From positions 248,001-312,000 of the forward strand of contig NZ_QPHM01000003.1 in assembly GCF_003336245.1 (NCBI RefSeq): 64,000 nucleotides of DNA, in the 5' to 3' direction. Made by a program: the position numbers and the translations under genes. The DNA is from Haloplanus salinus. Lineage in GTDB: Archaea; Halobacteriota; Halobacteria; Halobacteriales; Haloferacaceae. Shown piece by piece: positions 32,358-40,056 of this stretch (position 1 is its first letter; each line of letters opens with the position of its first letter). The notes under the pieces were generated by a model. That model was given only the letters and a program-made list of their open reading frames with translations, did no database searches and was not told the DNA's origin.

Positions 32358-33632
32358 TTACGACGTGGCTTGTTCTCGCGGTGCGAAGCATCCGCTCTCT
32401 GAATCGAACAGGTACGTCGATGGCTGTGCCAACCAGCCGTTACTCCTATCCTCGGAATGAGGACTCAGAGATACTTTCTGCCGAATGTTCTCAGCACCGT
32501 TCACGTCCGCATTCGCCACTGTACCGCACTCATCGCACACGTACAACCCACGCTCAACACGATTTGAGTCGCGCTTTCGACCACAGCACGAACACGACTT
32601 CGACGTATCTCGCTCAGACACTCGCTCGACTGTGATGCCTTCTATCTCGGCTTTGTACTCAAGCATCTCGGTGAAGCGGTCGAACGCCCACGAGTGTAGG
32701 TCGAGGTTGCCGTGTTTGCCCCATCTCTTTGACTCACCGTTCTCCTCATTCTCACGGATACCGGAGAGGTCACCAATCACAATCGTTCCAACTTCCGCGT
32801 CAACACACCGCTGAACGATGTGTTTCGAGAGGGAGTGGAAGTAGTGGGTGCGACGAGCCGACTTCTTCTGGTTCAACCGCGTGGCCTGCTCGGAATCTGA
32901 GTCGTCACAGCGAGCGATTCGCTTGCTGAAGTAGTAGTCGTCCTGCTTCAAGCAGTTCAACGGGTACAGTTCGCTGTGACCGTCTTCGTAGGCGAGTGCG
33001 GCGAAGTTGTTGATGCCGAGGTCGACACCCACGGTCTTCTCACCGGGCGCTTCAGCAACCTCGATTTCGACCTTGCAGACGAAGTGTAGTTCCCACTCGT
33101 CACCAGTCCAGACGGCTCGAACCTGTTGGACGCTCTCTACGGTAGAGAGGTCAACGTCGGGGCGGGTCTGGTACTCGCAGAGGATAAAATCCGACCAGTA
33201 CTCCTTGAGATTGGAACCTTTGGAGAGTCGGACTCGTTCGTACTCGGTGTCGAGTTTGAAGCCAGCGGCTTTGAATGTGACCGTGCTTCGTGGGTGGTTG
33301 TCGCCGTGTTTGCGGTACTTCGGCAGGTTCGCTCTCGTGTCTCCGTTGCGTCGTTTGCCGTACCAGCCGTTGAACGCTTCAGCGAGTTCTTGAAGGACTC
33401 GCTGACTTGACTGAGAATGCAGGTCATCGTAGCGTTCGTGCGACTTGAGGTACGCGGTGAGTTCGTTGTGTCCGGGGATGTGGCCGATCTCAGACCACAC
33501 TCGGTCGCAAACCCATCGCCCGACGTTCCAGAGTTTCGAGGCTGAGAATCCGAGGGTGTCGAGGTCGTCTGACACCTGTTGCTGGTTCCGTATGGAAGCC
33601 GTGTAGGTGTGGGTGACGACCTGTTTCACCAT
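32358..33632 (-). CDS. tnpB: RNA-guided DNA endonuclease TnpB
   Basis: A full-length 424-residue TnpB. The N-terminal wedge/REC part (MVKQVVTHTYTASIRNQQQV to LPKYRKHGDNHPRSTVTFKA) is followed by RuvC-I Asp in KTVGVDLGINNFAALAYED. The RuvC-II region is VGTIVIGDLSGIRENEENGE; Gly-Asp stands where many TnpBs have Glu-Asp. A target-nucleic-acid zinc ribbon, SCSCCGRKRDSNRVERGLYV then CDECG, and the RuvC-III Asp in TVANADVNGAENIRQKV complete it. TnpB uses RNA from the element's right end to cut the empty target site and so keeps the element in the population. It looks intact and expressible. Confidence 0.9.
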   Translation of the reverse strand: MVKQVVTHTYTASIRNQQQVSDDLDTLGFSASKLWNVGRWVCDRVWSEIGHIPGHNELTAYLKSHERYDDLHSQSSQRVLQELAEAFNGWYGKRRNGDTRANLPKYRKHGDNHPRSTVTFKAAGFKLDTEYERVRLSKGSNLKEYWSDFILCEYQTRPDVDLSTVESVQQVRAVWTGDEWELHFVCKVEIEVAEAPGEKTVGVDLGINNFAALAYEDGHSELYPLNCLKQDDYYFSKRIARCDDSDSEQATRLNQKKSARRTHYFHSLSKHIVQRCVDAEVGTIVIGDLSGIRENEENGESKRWGKHGNLDLHSWAFDRFTEMLEYKAEIEGITVERVSERDTSKSCSCCGRKRDSNRVERGLYVCDECGTVANADVNGAENIRQKVSLSPHSEDRSNGWLAQPSTYLFDSESGCFAPREQATS

Positions 33633-33734
33633 ACGTAACCTATGTAATAAAACTTACTTGAAAGTATGGATTCGAGCGTGGAATATCCGGCGGTTCCATC
33701 GAACGTGGTTAGTGAAAGGTAGTGTCGGATTCAT

Positions 33735-33754
33735 CCCCGCCCTAAAGGGCGGGG
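33735..33754. repeat. GC-rich hairpin at the left end of the TnpB element
   Basis: CCCCGCCC (33735-33742) pairs with GGGCGGGG (33747-33754) across TAAA; on the plus strand CTTTCTTCTT follows. It sits inside the deduced left border of the element, 19 bp from the truncated regulator's stop codon. It is the expected structured left end, and it may also terminate the truncated regulator transcript. Confidence 0.6.
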
Positions 33755-33762
33755 CTTTCTTC

Positions 33763-34020
33763 TTAAACTTCCGTAATCGCTTGACGACGATAATCGGGGA
33801 AGTATGTCGTGTGGGCCCCGGTGTCGTCACGGTGGAGGATGCCGTCGTCGACGAGCCGTTCGAGGGCGCGCTTAGTCGGCCCGTGTGACCAGTCCGCTTC
33901 GGAGGCGATCCAGTTTGCTGTCCGCGGCTCTGAAACCTGCCGGGCGACCATCCGCACCCGGTCTTCACCCGTTGGTTGGCGTTTCATCGGGTCCTCGGAA
34001 CTCGATTCACCTCCAGTCAT
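33763..34020 (-). pseudogene. N-terminal half of the DUF7342-like regulator split by the TnpB element
   Basis: From the ATG at 34020 the frame encodes 85 residues before a stop supplied by the element (TAA at 33765-33763). It reads MTGGESSSEDPMKRQPTGED and then a winged helix: RVRMVARQVSEPRTANWIAS, EADWSHGPTKRALERLVDDG, and wing LHRDDTGAHTTYFPDYRRQ. The DNA-binding half therefore survives intact and could still be made, without the C-terminal helical part now at 32008-32301. An upstream in-frame start at 34098 is possible but adds an unrelated hydrophobic leader. Confidence 0.8.
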
Positions 34021-34544
34021 AGAACACCATTCGTACTTTGTGGTAATATAGGTCACAGGCATCTGGTCTATCAGGAAAACGGCCCCCGCTATCTCCACGG
34101 ACTCGGCTGAATAGAATCAAAGAAATCTCGAACCCTGTTCTTGACGGCTCTACCCTAGGAAGCGTCTTTCTGAGCCGATTGCAGCATTCGTGCTTCACCG
34201 ACGGCGGCGGGGTACTTGAAAGTGGTCGTGATTATTGGCATAATCACGTCCAAACGCGTATTTGCCTGAAGTACCGAATTCCGGTAGTAGCAGTGTTAAT
34301 AGCCAAGAAACCAGATTTATAAATTATATATCGCTATATCAAAACTGAGCCCTGGGAAGTTGAGACTACAACGGGTTTAGAGGGACTGTGATGCTTGGTT
34401 TCGGACGAATAAATGAGCAGAAACTGATTCAGATCGCTTTCTGACCGGGCGTTATTGTTGGATAGTCAACTAAGCCAGCGTATTTCCGAGACCGTGGGTA
34501 GTGTAGCCACTCAGACGCCATGCTACAACGGGTAGAGGGCCTTG
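34021..34544. other. AT-rich intergenic stretch without a gene
   Basis: About 520 bp with no coding frame I can support. It contains the promoter of the split regulator just above 34020 and a markedly AT-rich run at about 34312-34345 (TTTATAAATTATATATCG). The latter could be a promoter or an origin-like unwinding patch. Terminal inverted repeats for the transposase to the right were looked for by eye and not found. Confidence 0.4.
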
Positions 34545-36221
34545 CTATCCGATTCCAGTTTCCTTCTTCAGCAGCGTCAGTGTATTGTCGGCTGTTACGA
34601 TCGGCGAATGTTCGTACTCACCAGTCAACTCAACCTGCACGAGCAGATCGACGGCTCGCCAGATCGAGTACAGCAGACACGAGAACGCGAAGTAGAAGAA
34701 TCGAAGCCCGAAATTCTTCGACGTGGTAGCAGCCATGAAGCGTTTGATCGACTTGTATCCGCTCTCGATTTCCCACCGGTAACCGTACTCCGTGAGATGC
34801 CCGCTCCCGCAATTCGTCATAAACACCGAATACTGCCGATGGTCGTCGTACTCGGAGTCTTCTTTCCGGCGGTAGATCAGCGTGGTCTCGTGCCATTCGT
34901 TCTTCCCGAGGTGGAGCTTTCGGCCGGTCTCGTATCGGTCTTGGTCGCGCTGAAGCAGCCGCTTCGCCTGAGCCTTCTCGCTGGTCTGCATCCGCTTGGG
35001 AACGACATACGACAGGCCACGCTGGCTGAGCATCTCCAGGACGTGCTGACTGTCGAACTCCCGATCCATCAGCACGTTATCAACGTGTACCATTTCTTCA
35101 GCAGAATCCAAGAGGTCCTTGACGATTTCCAAGCGTGACTCCCCCTTTTGAACTGGCCGTGCGTCCAGTACAACCGGAACGGCGTTCCCGACTAACTGGA
35201 CGGTGGCCCACTGGTAGGCGTACTCGTCGGTGTTTTCTTTCGTTCCGATGATTTCGTCCTCGTGACCCGTGCGGTCACCGGTAAAGGGGTCGTCCTCGGT
35301 GATGTCGATCGCGACGATTCCGGCTCGAAAGAACTGCTCTGCCTCCGAAACTTCGTTTAGGAGCCGAGTGATGGCCTGCTGGTACATCGCTCGCACCTGT
35401 TCAATCGAGAAATCGCGAATCTGCTCGCGATGGGCGTGACCCAACGGTGTCCGCTCTCGAGTTGACTCGTAGGTGAAGCTACGAGCGCCCTCGTTAGCAG
35501 CCAGCCGCTCGCGAAGCCCCAGATACGTCTGTAAGTCCCAGTAGGCGTTCTCGTGGATCTCGCAGCCGTCCCCACGATCCAGCGAAAATGCCGGGAAGAC
35601 GACGCGGCTGACGTGGTCGGTAATCTTCTCTGCCTGCTCCAACGTAGTCTGATCGTCCGGGTCTGACTCACCAGACTCGCTCCCGGGGTATCGGAGCGTT
35701 CGTGCCGGTTCACGCGGAGTCTCGACACCCGCATTCTGGGCGTTGACGAGGATCGTTCGAGCCGCCGTCACGACTGTCTCCCTGAGGTCAGCGGTAAACC
35801 GCTCGTGCCAGCTTCGCCACAGTGTCGACTGGTCCGGGATCGTCCCGAAACCCAGTTGCTCGCAGAGGTCAGGACGATTCCCGAGATAGTCGACGAGTGC
35901 GGTTTCGTGCACCCATCCGTGGAGTTCTTTCAGTACGAACACCCGAAAGAGGATGTCCATCCGGTAGCGTGTTGACCCCGCATACCGGTCGTGGATGCTG
36001 AACCGGAAGTAGGCCAAGGGGAGTGCACAGACGAACTCCTCAACTGAATCATGCATCCCGTGGGCGAACCACGTTTCTGAGACTGTCCGGATATCTGATT
36101 CCAGTCCCGCCAGCGACGTTCGATCGTACAGCGGTGTCGAATCGTACACTGGCCAATCAGCGTGTGGTTGGTCGGCGATCCGTCGAAAGACGGTTGTGCG
36201 AGACTCACGAGTTGGGATCAC
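34545..36221 (-). CDS. IS4-like DDE transposase (intact copy)
   Basis: A 558-residue transposase. The N-terminal part has DSTPLYDRTSLAGLESDIRT and PDQSTLWRSWHERFTADLRE. The DDE catalytic core comprises Asp in AGIVAIDITEDDPFTGDRTG, Asp in VDNVLMDREFDSQHVLEML, and the Y-(2)-R-(3)-E-(6)-K signature in TEYGYRWEIESGYKSIKRFM. A long insertion of about 170 residues between domains is typical of the haloarchaeal group. It starts MIPTRESRTTVFRRIADQPH. A close relative at 49964-51290 shares most of the sequence but lacks the third catalytic residue. Only this copy could move both. Confidence 0.85.
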   Translation of the reverse strand: MIPTRESRTTVFRRIADQPHADWPVYDSTPLYDRTSLAGLESDIRTVSETWFAHGMHDSVEEFVCALPLAYFRFSIHDRYAGSTRYRMDILFRVFVLKELHGWVHETALVDYLGNRPDLCEQLGFGTIPDQSTLWRSWHERFTADLRETVVTAARTILVNAQNAGVETPREPARTLRYPGSESGESDPDDQTTLEQAEKITDHVSRVVFPAFSLDRGDGCEIHENAYWDLQTYLGLRERLAANEGARSFTYESTRERTPLGHAHREQIRDFSIEQVRAMYQQAITRLLNEVSEAEQFFRAGIVAIDITEDDPFTGDRTGHEDEIIGTKENTDEYAYQWATVQLVGNAVPVVLDARPVQKGESRLEIVKDLLDSAEEMVHVDNVLMDREFDSQHVLEMLSQRGLSYVVPKRMQTSEKAQAKRLLQRDQDRYETGRKLHLGKNEWHETTLIYRRKEDSEYDDHRQYSVFMTNCGSGHLTEYGYRWEIESGYKSIKRFMAATTSKNFGLRFFYFAFSCLLYSIWRAVDLLVQVELTGEYEHSPIVTADNTLTLLKKETGIG

Positions 36222-36299
36222 TACGAGACGCTGAACACGACTCGCTCAAAAGCGCCGCTCTCTTGAGGAGCCATACTGATCGATCGATTCTCTCTCGAT

Positions 36300-36370
36300 G
36301 TTCACAATCGTTGATTCTGTATCACGTAGTTCGTCGTTGAGGATTTCTTTCAGGATAGCGTAGAAGTGCC
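36300..36370 (-). pseudogene. C-terminal scrap of a pRiA4b ORF-3-like gene
   Basis: The minus strand encodes FWHFYAILKEILNDELRDTE just upstream of the transposase gene. This corresponds to the end of the pRiA4b ORF-3 family (HDYGDEW-type plasmid proteins), seen better at 51372-51600 beside the second transposon copy. Nothing of the rest of the gene remains here. Confidence 0.5.
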
Positions 36371-36377
36371 AGAAATG

Positions 36378-36890
36378 ATCGTCCGCGAGGCTCATATCGT
36401 CACGTCAGACACTTTCAGCAGGCTCGCGATGATCGATGCGACGTACCGCTTGGGGTTGTCGGCCAGCCCGTACCGTGAAGACGGTCGTGAGGAGTATATT
36501 TTTTCACTCACTGGCGTTCCGGTTGGGGTTGACTGGCAGGACCTTGCTGCTCACGGTGTCGTTGACTACCCGGAGGTGTGGGTCTATCTGTATACGACGA
36601 ACCGACAGCGAAAGGAGGACATCAAGGAAATCGCCGCGAACAAGCAGGGTCAGGGGCTCATCTACTGTGATTCCCTCGAAGATGGCGAGAAGTAGCCGAT
36701 GACTTGAGTGTTCCGTTTGTGAACGGGGAGACGCCACCGGAAGAGCGTCTCGAGACGATTCGCAAGAACAAGGTGGTCATCATCTCTCGCGTCGGGGGTG
36801 AAGGGCTGTCGCTGTCGAATATTGACTGGACGATTGAGTATGACTACCTCGGCCAGTCTCGACGCCAAGGGATCCAGCGCGCGGACACCG
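36378..36890 (+). pseudogene. Fragments of an XPB/Rad25-type helicase
   Basis: Two pieces in different frames belong to one SF2 helicase. The first (to about 36695) has REAHIVTSDTFSRLAMIDAT and YRLGLSASPYREDGREEYIF, the Walker B/motif III region. The second (36704-36880) has VNGETPPEERLETIRKNKVV, then VGGEGLSLSNIDWTIEYDYL and GQSRRQGIQRA, the C-terminal motifs V and VI. The DEAH box reads REAH, the N-terminal ATP-binding part is missing and at least one frameshift separates the pieces, so this is dead. The next 130 bp, to 37020, hold a further unidentified coding-like scrap. Confidence 0.7.
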
Positions 36891-37021
36891 AGTTCCCCCT
36901 CGGCGATCCGGTGGACTGCGGTATCGAGCCGTTCGTCCGTCCGGACCCGACCGCCGGAGACGAATCACTCGCACTCCAGGCGGTTCGTCCGTTCCCCGAG
37001 GACGTGGCGACTGGGAAACGC

Positions 37022-37300
37022 CTATCGGGTGGGACGGCGGGTCAAGGACGCTAGAATGAACAGCAGGCCGCTCGAAACGATGAGCGCCTGCATGATCGCG
37101 GCCGACTGGAGGGAGGTTCCGAGCAGGCGGTAGATGAGCCCCTCACAGATCGTCCCTACGCCGATGAACACGAAGCCCACCGCGACGTAGAGCATCGGCG
37201 CACTTTCGTTTCGCCGATAGCCGTGATACGCGAGATAGGCGACGACCAGACTCAAAACGAGGGTTATCAGCTTGACGATCAGCACCGGGGGAGCGATCAT
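37022..37300 (-). CDS. Small three-helix membrane protein (DUF7521-like)
   Basis: A 92-residue protein from the ATG at 37300, which overlaps the stop of the regulator gene (ATGA). Three helices: VLIVKLITLVLSLVVAYLAY, MLYVAVGFVFIGVGTICEGL, and AAIMQALIVSSGLLFILASL. It has the same helix pattern as the protein at 22224, and likewise is coupled to a winged-helix gene. It presumably partners with that regulator at the membrane. Confidence 0.65.
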   Translation of the reverse strand: MIAPPVLIVKLITLVLSLVVAYLAYHGYRRNESAPMLYVAVGFVFIGVGTICEGLIYRLLGTSLQSAAIMQALIVSSGLLFILASLTRRPTR

Positions 37301-37650
37301 CGATCCTCTCGCATGTTCGTCCACAGCGAGGTGAACTTGTCCGCCAGTTCGTCCCGTGTCTCCACCGACAGCGAGAGTTCGCCGTCGGACACCGCGACGT
37401 GGAGTTCTTCGAGCGTCGTTTCGAACTGGCTTCGGTGCTTGCCGTCGGCACCGACGGTCGAGTGCTCTCGGATGAGGTCGTACTCCTGCAGCGTCGACAC
37501 CCGACGATAGATAGTCGTGAGCGAGGCATCACAGATGTCACTGAGATCTTTCGCCGTCCGTGGCTCCTGGTCGGCCGCGAGGAGGATCCGTCGCGAGTAC
37601 TCGTCCGCGAGGACTTGAAACACTGTCACGTCGATCTCGCCACGTCCCAT
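37297..37650 (-). CDS. Winged-helix transcriptional regulator
   Basis: A 117-residue protein from the ATG at 37650 (MGRGEIDVTVFQVLADEYSR). A single ArsR-like winged helix: RRILLAADQEPRTAKDLSDI, CDASLTTIYRRVSTLQEYDL, IREHSTVGADGKHRSQFETT. A C-terminal strand and helix (LEELHVAVSDGELSLSVETR) follow. The in-frame extension upstream of 37650 is not conserved-looking. Downstream it is coupled to the small membrane protein. It lies divergent from the CxxC membrane protein at 37772, so it might control that gene (inference). Confidence 0.7.
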   Translation of the reverse strand: MGRGEIDVTVFQVLADEYSRRILLAADQEPRTAKDLSDICDASLTTIYRRVSTLQEYDLIREHSTVGADGKHRSQFETTLEELHVAVSDGELSLSVETRDELADKFTSLWTNMREDR

Positions 37651-37771
37651 ACATCTATTCACGAGTGCGACTGTCAAAGTAGCGGCGGTTCGACCTGTCG
37701 TGCCGGGAGCCTCCCGGCGTAGATAGCTGTGCGTCGTTTGCACAATCGTGTAAACTGTCACCGTCATTTTG

Positions 37772-38236
37772 ATGATCGAAGACAGATCGATCGGCGTGTT
37801 CTCCGCACGACGCTGTCTCGCGACCGCCTCGCTCGTCGGCGCCGGGTCGTTCGTCCTCTTCGGCGCCGTGACGGGGCTACTCCCGAATCCGATCTACATC
37901 CGGCAGGTCCCACGGACGCCACTCGACTACCTCTTTCTCGTCCTCACCGCCGGATTTCTCGGCGGCTACACGCTACAGCGGACTCCCGACGGGGTGAACG
38001 ACGATGGAGCGGCGACGGCGAGCGCTGCCGTCGGATTCCTCGCGTTCGGCTGTCCGATCTGTAACGCCGCGTTGCTCGCACTGTTCAGTAGCTCCACGCT
38101 GATGACGTATTTCGACCCACTTCGGCCGCTGCTGGGCGCCGTGAGCGTCGTCCTCTTTTGCTGGTTGCTCTACGCCCGTTCTCGCCGCGGGTGTGACGAC
38201 TGTGCCGGGAGCCGGCCGGGGTCGCGATTCGGGTGA
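37772..38236 (+). CDS. Membrane protein with a CPIC motif
   Basis: A 154-residue protein from the ATG at 37772. Four helices, with the motif GFLAFGCPICNAALLALFSS, then LMTYFDPLRPLLGAVSVVLF and a C-terminal CDDC. The cysteine pair at the membrane face is followed by a small-residue helix and a YF-x-PLRP turn. The same order (GCASCGAG, AMPFDGNLLRLGG, final C) is seen in the protein at 38445, so the two are related. Position beside a DsbA-like gene and the cytochrome c maturation set suggests thiol-disulfide relay or metal handling; direct evidence is lacking. Confidence 0.6.
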   Translation: MIEDRSIGVFSARRCLATASLVGAGSFVLFGAVTGLLPNPIYIRQVPRTPLDYLFLVLTAGFLGGYTLQRTPDGVNDDGAATASAAVGFLAFGCPICNAALLALFSSSTLMTYFDPLRPLLGAVSVVLFCWLLYARSRRGCDDCAGSRPGSRFG

Positions 38237-38444
38237 CCCGCGCACGGCCGGCACGTCTCATACGTGTCGACGGACTCGGATGCCAGCCGGGGCGGGGGCG
38301 AGCCCCCACCGGCTACTCCTCGGCATCGGCGGCGCCCGGCGCCGGTCCCGTTCGGACCCACGTCTCGGCCGACGCCCGGTGTGATGTGGCTGTCGACCCG
38401 GTATCGGACCGGGTCGCGTCCCCGTGAGGATCGAGGCGGATCGG

Positions 38445-38990
38445 TTACGCCTCCTCGCCCGTCGGCGCGAGCTCGCATCGACGGGGATGCCCGGTCCGCG
38501 AGAGATAGCCGACGAGGAGGACGAGACCGCCGAGACGGAGCAGATTCCCGTCGAACGGCATCGCGGCGAGTGCGCCGACGAGGCCGAGTAGCCCGAGGAC
38601 GCCCGCCCCACAGCTCGCACAGCCGGACGCGACGAGTCCGGGGAGAACGCTCCACAGATCCCAAGCGCCGGTCGAGCCGGCGTCGCGAACCCGTGCGACG
38701 GTGGTCGTGAGCGCGACGCCGGTCGCCACCGCGTAGACGACGATCAGGCCGAGACCGACCCCGCCGACCGTCCGGTACGTGTTCGCGGTGAGGGCGAGAA
38801 GTGCGTCGGCGGCGTAGCCGGGCCCGGCCCCGAGCATCTGCATCGAGTACGTCGGGAACGTACTCAACACCAGGACGCAGTACGTCGCGACGGCAAAGCC
38901 CGTCGTTGCGAGCGTTCGGCGAGCGGTCGTGAACGGGTAGCCGACCGCGGCGAGCAACCGAGAGACGTGCGTGGCGAGCCACGTCGTCAT
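38445..38990 (-). CDS. Membrane protein with a CASC motif, paralogue of the 37772 protein
   Basis: A 181-residue protein from the ATG at 38990. About five helices: LATTGFAVATYCVLVLSTFP, VGGVGLGLIVVYAVATGVAL, then PGLVASGCASCGAGVLGLLG, ALAAMPFDGNLLRLGGLVLL and a tail ending HPRRCELAP. The CxxC pair at the end of a helix mirrors the protein at 37772. Its ATG overlaps the stop of the DsbA-like gene, so the two are translated together, which supports a shared redox function outside the cell. The 208 bp between this gene and 38236 hold no gene. Confidence 0.65.
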   Translation of the reverse strand: MTTWLATHVSRLLAAVGYPFTTARRTLATTGFAVATYCVLVLSTFPTYSMQMLGAGPGYAADALLALTANTYRTVGGVGLGLIVVYAVATGVALTTTVARVRDAGSTGAWDLWSVLPGLVASGCASCGAGVLGLLGLVGALAAMPFDGNLLRLGGLVLLVGYLSRTGHPRRCELAPTGEEA

Positions 38991-39724
38991 GCGTTCCGCA
39001 CCCTCGAGATAGCGGTGTCGAAGCGGTCGGACGGCTGGGCGCCGACGAGTTTCCCCGCCGCTTCGCTCGTGGGATCGTAGATGATGAAGGCCGGCGAGCC
39101 ACGGATTCCGAACGCGGTCGCCCGCTCGATGTCGGTGCGAATCGACGACTCGATTTCGCGTCCCCGTTGCCGCATACAGGTGTCGACGGCGGCGGCGTCG
39201 ACGTCGTCGACTCGACTCGTTATCTCCAGGAGGTTCGACCGGGATGCCCATCCCGATCCTTTCTCACCCTGTGCTTCGAACACCGCCGAGTGCCACGGCC
39301 AGTACCGAGACGGGTCCGCCTCGCGCACCTGTCGCCAGACACACCGATCCATCACGGCCGCCGTCATCGACGCCTCGCCGAGATACGGATACTCGATGAA
39401 CGCGATGCGAACGGCCCCCGTTCGGACGTGTGCTTCGATGAGCTCAGGGAGGGTGTTCCGCTCGAACCGCCGGCAGAAGGGACACTGGTAATCGCTCCAG
39501 TAGTAGATATCGAGCGGCGCGTCCGGCGCCCCCATGATCGGGTGGCCCGCCAGGTCGATTCCGAAGCCCGTCGATCGCGAACTCCCGTGAAACGGCACGG
39601 TCGTCAACGTCGTCGACCCGGCATCGAGGCGAGAGGCTCCGTAGACCACGCCCCCACCGGCAAGCGTCGTCCCGATACCGCCCAGTACCGCACGGCGTGT
39701 CACGAGCGAGTCCGGTCGGTCCAT
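38987..39724 (-). CDS. DsbA-family thioredoxin-fold protein, Tat-exported
   Basis: A 245-residue protein from the ATG at 39724. A twin-arginine signal (LVTRRAVLGGIGTTLAGGGV) is followed by a DsbA-like domain. The active site is IYYWSDYQCPFCRRFERNTL (Cys81, Cys84). A helical insert carries MDRCVWRQVREADPSRYWPW, and the cis-proline strand is FGIRGSPAFIIYDPTSEAAG. Such proteins oxidise or isomerise cysteines of exported proteins. Because cytochrome c maturation needs reduced CxxCH motifs, an oxidase of this type usually works with a CcdA/thioredoxin pathway, also encoded nearby. It is coupled to the CASC membrane protein. Confidence 0.8.
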   Translation of the reverse strand: MDRPDSLVTRRAVLGGIGTTLAGGGVVYGASRLDAGSTTLTTVPFHGSSRSTGFGIDLAGHPIMGAPDAPLDIYYWSDYQCPFCRRFERNTLPELIEAHVRTGAVRIAFIEYPYLGEASMTAAVMDRCVWRQVREADPSRYWPWHSAVFEAQGEKGSGWASRSNLLEITSRVDDVDAAAVDTCMRQRGREIESSIRTDIERATAFGIRGSPAFIIYDPTSEAAGKLVGAQPSDRFDTAISRVRNA

Positions 39725-39784
39725 ACGGTATACGCGGCGGACGGACAGTAAATGACGTTCGGCGATATGCCGAGTCTGAAAACG

Positions 39785-40056
39785 CGGCGTCCGAACGCTG
39801 TCCGAGCGACGGCTCGACCGTCTCCAGTGCCACCTCGAAGTGGGCGGGCGAGAGCGACACCTCGTCGGTGTGCTCGTTCGCCTCGGGACCGGGGTAGGCG
39901 TCGGCCACTGCCCGCACCGCGAACATGGCAACCTCCCGGCAGACGGCCGTGAGGTCGGCGCCGGAGTAGCCTGCCGTCCGCGCTGCGAGGTCGTCGAGGT
40001 CGGCGTCGGCGGCGAGGGGATTCTCGCGGGTGTGGACGCCGAGGATGACGGCGCCG
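39785..40056 (-). pseudogene. C-terminal fragment of a Cdc48/VAT-type AAA ATPase
   Basis: The minus strand encodes VILGVHTRENPLAADADLDD, LAARTAGYSGADLTAVCREV, and SLSPAHFEVALETVEPSL. This is the small helical lid and end of an AAA ATPase D2 domain (the xVHTREMPLxxDVDLxxLA...GYxGADLxxxCREA signature). No start, Walker A or Walker B is present. It is a stray fragment abutting, at about 40057, a piece of a replication gene on the other strand. Confidence 0.75.

Larger units (their letters stand above)
32302..33765 (-). mobile_element. TnpB-only IS200/IS605 (IS1341-type) element inserted in a regulator gene
   Basis: About 1,464 bp, transcribed leftward. The borders are deduced because removing this segment restores one 182-residue regulator frame (...GAAGTT joined to AAGGAGGCC...). 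The left end carries a CCCCGCCC/GGGCGGGG hairpin near 33745. The right end carries the hairpin at 32309-32330 and ends GGAGGATGTC. There is one gene, tnpB, and no tnpA, so mobility would need a transposase elsewhere. The border can slide by a base or so because both joints end in T/TC. Confidence 0.75.

Noticed and set aside
36890-37020. Coding-like scrap CGIEPFVRPDPTAGDESLAL after the helicase remnant
   Set aside because: It looks translated, but I cannot match it to a family or give it a start, so no gene is called.
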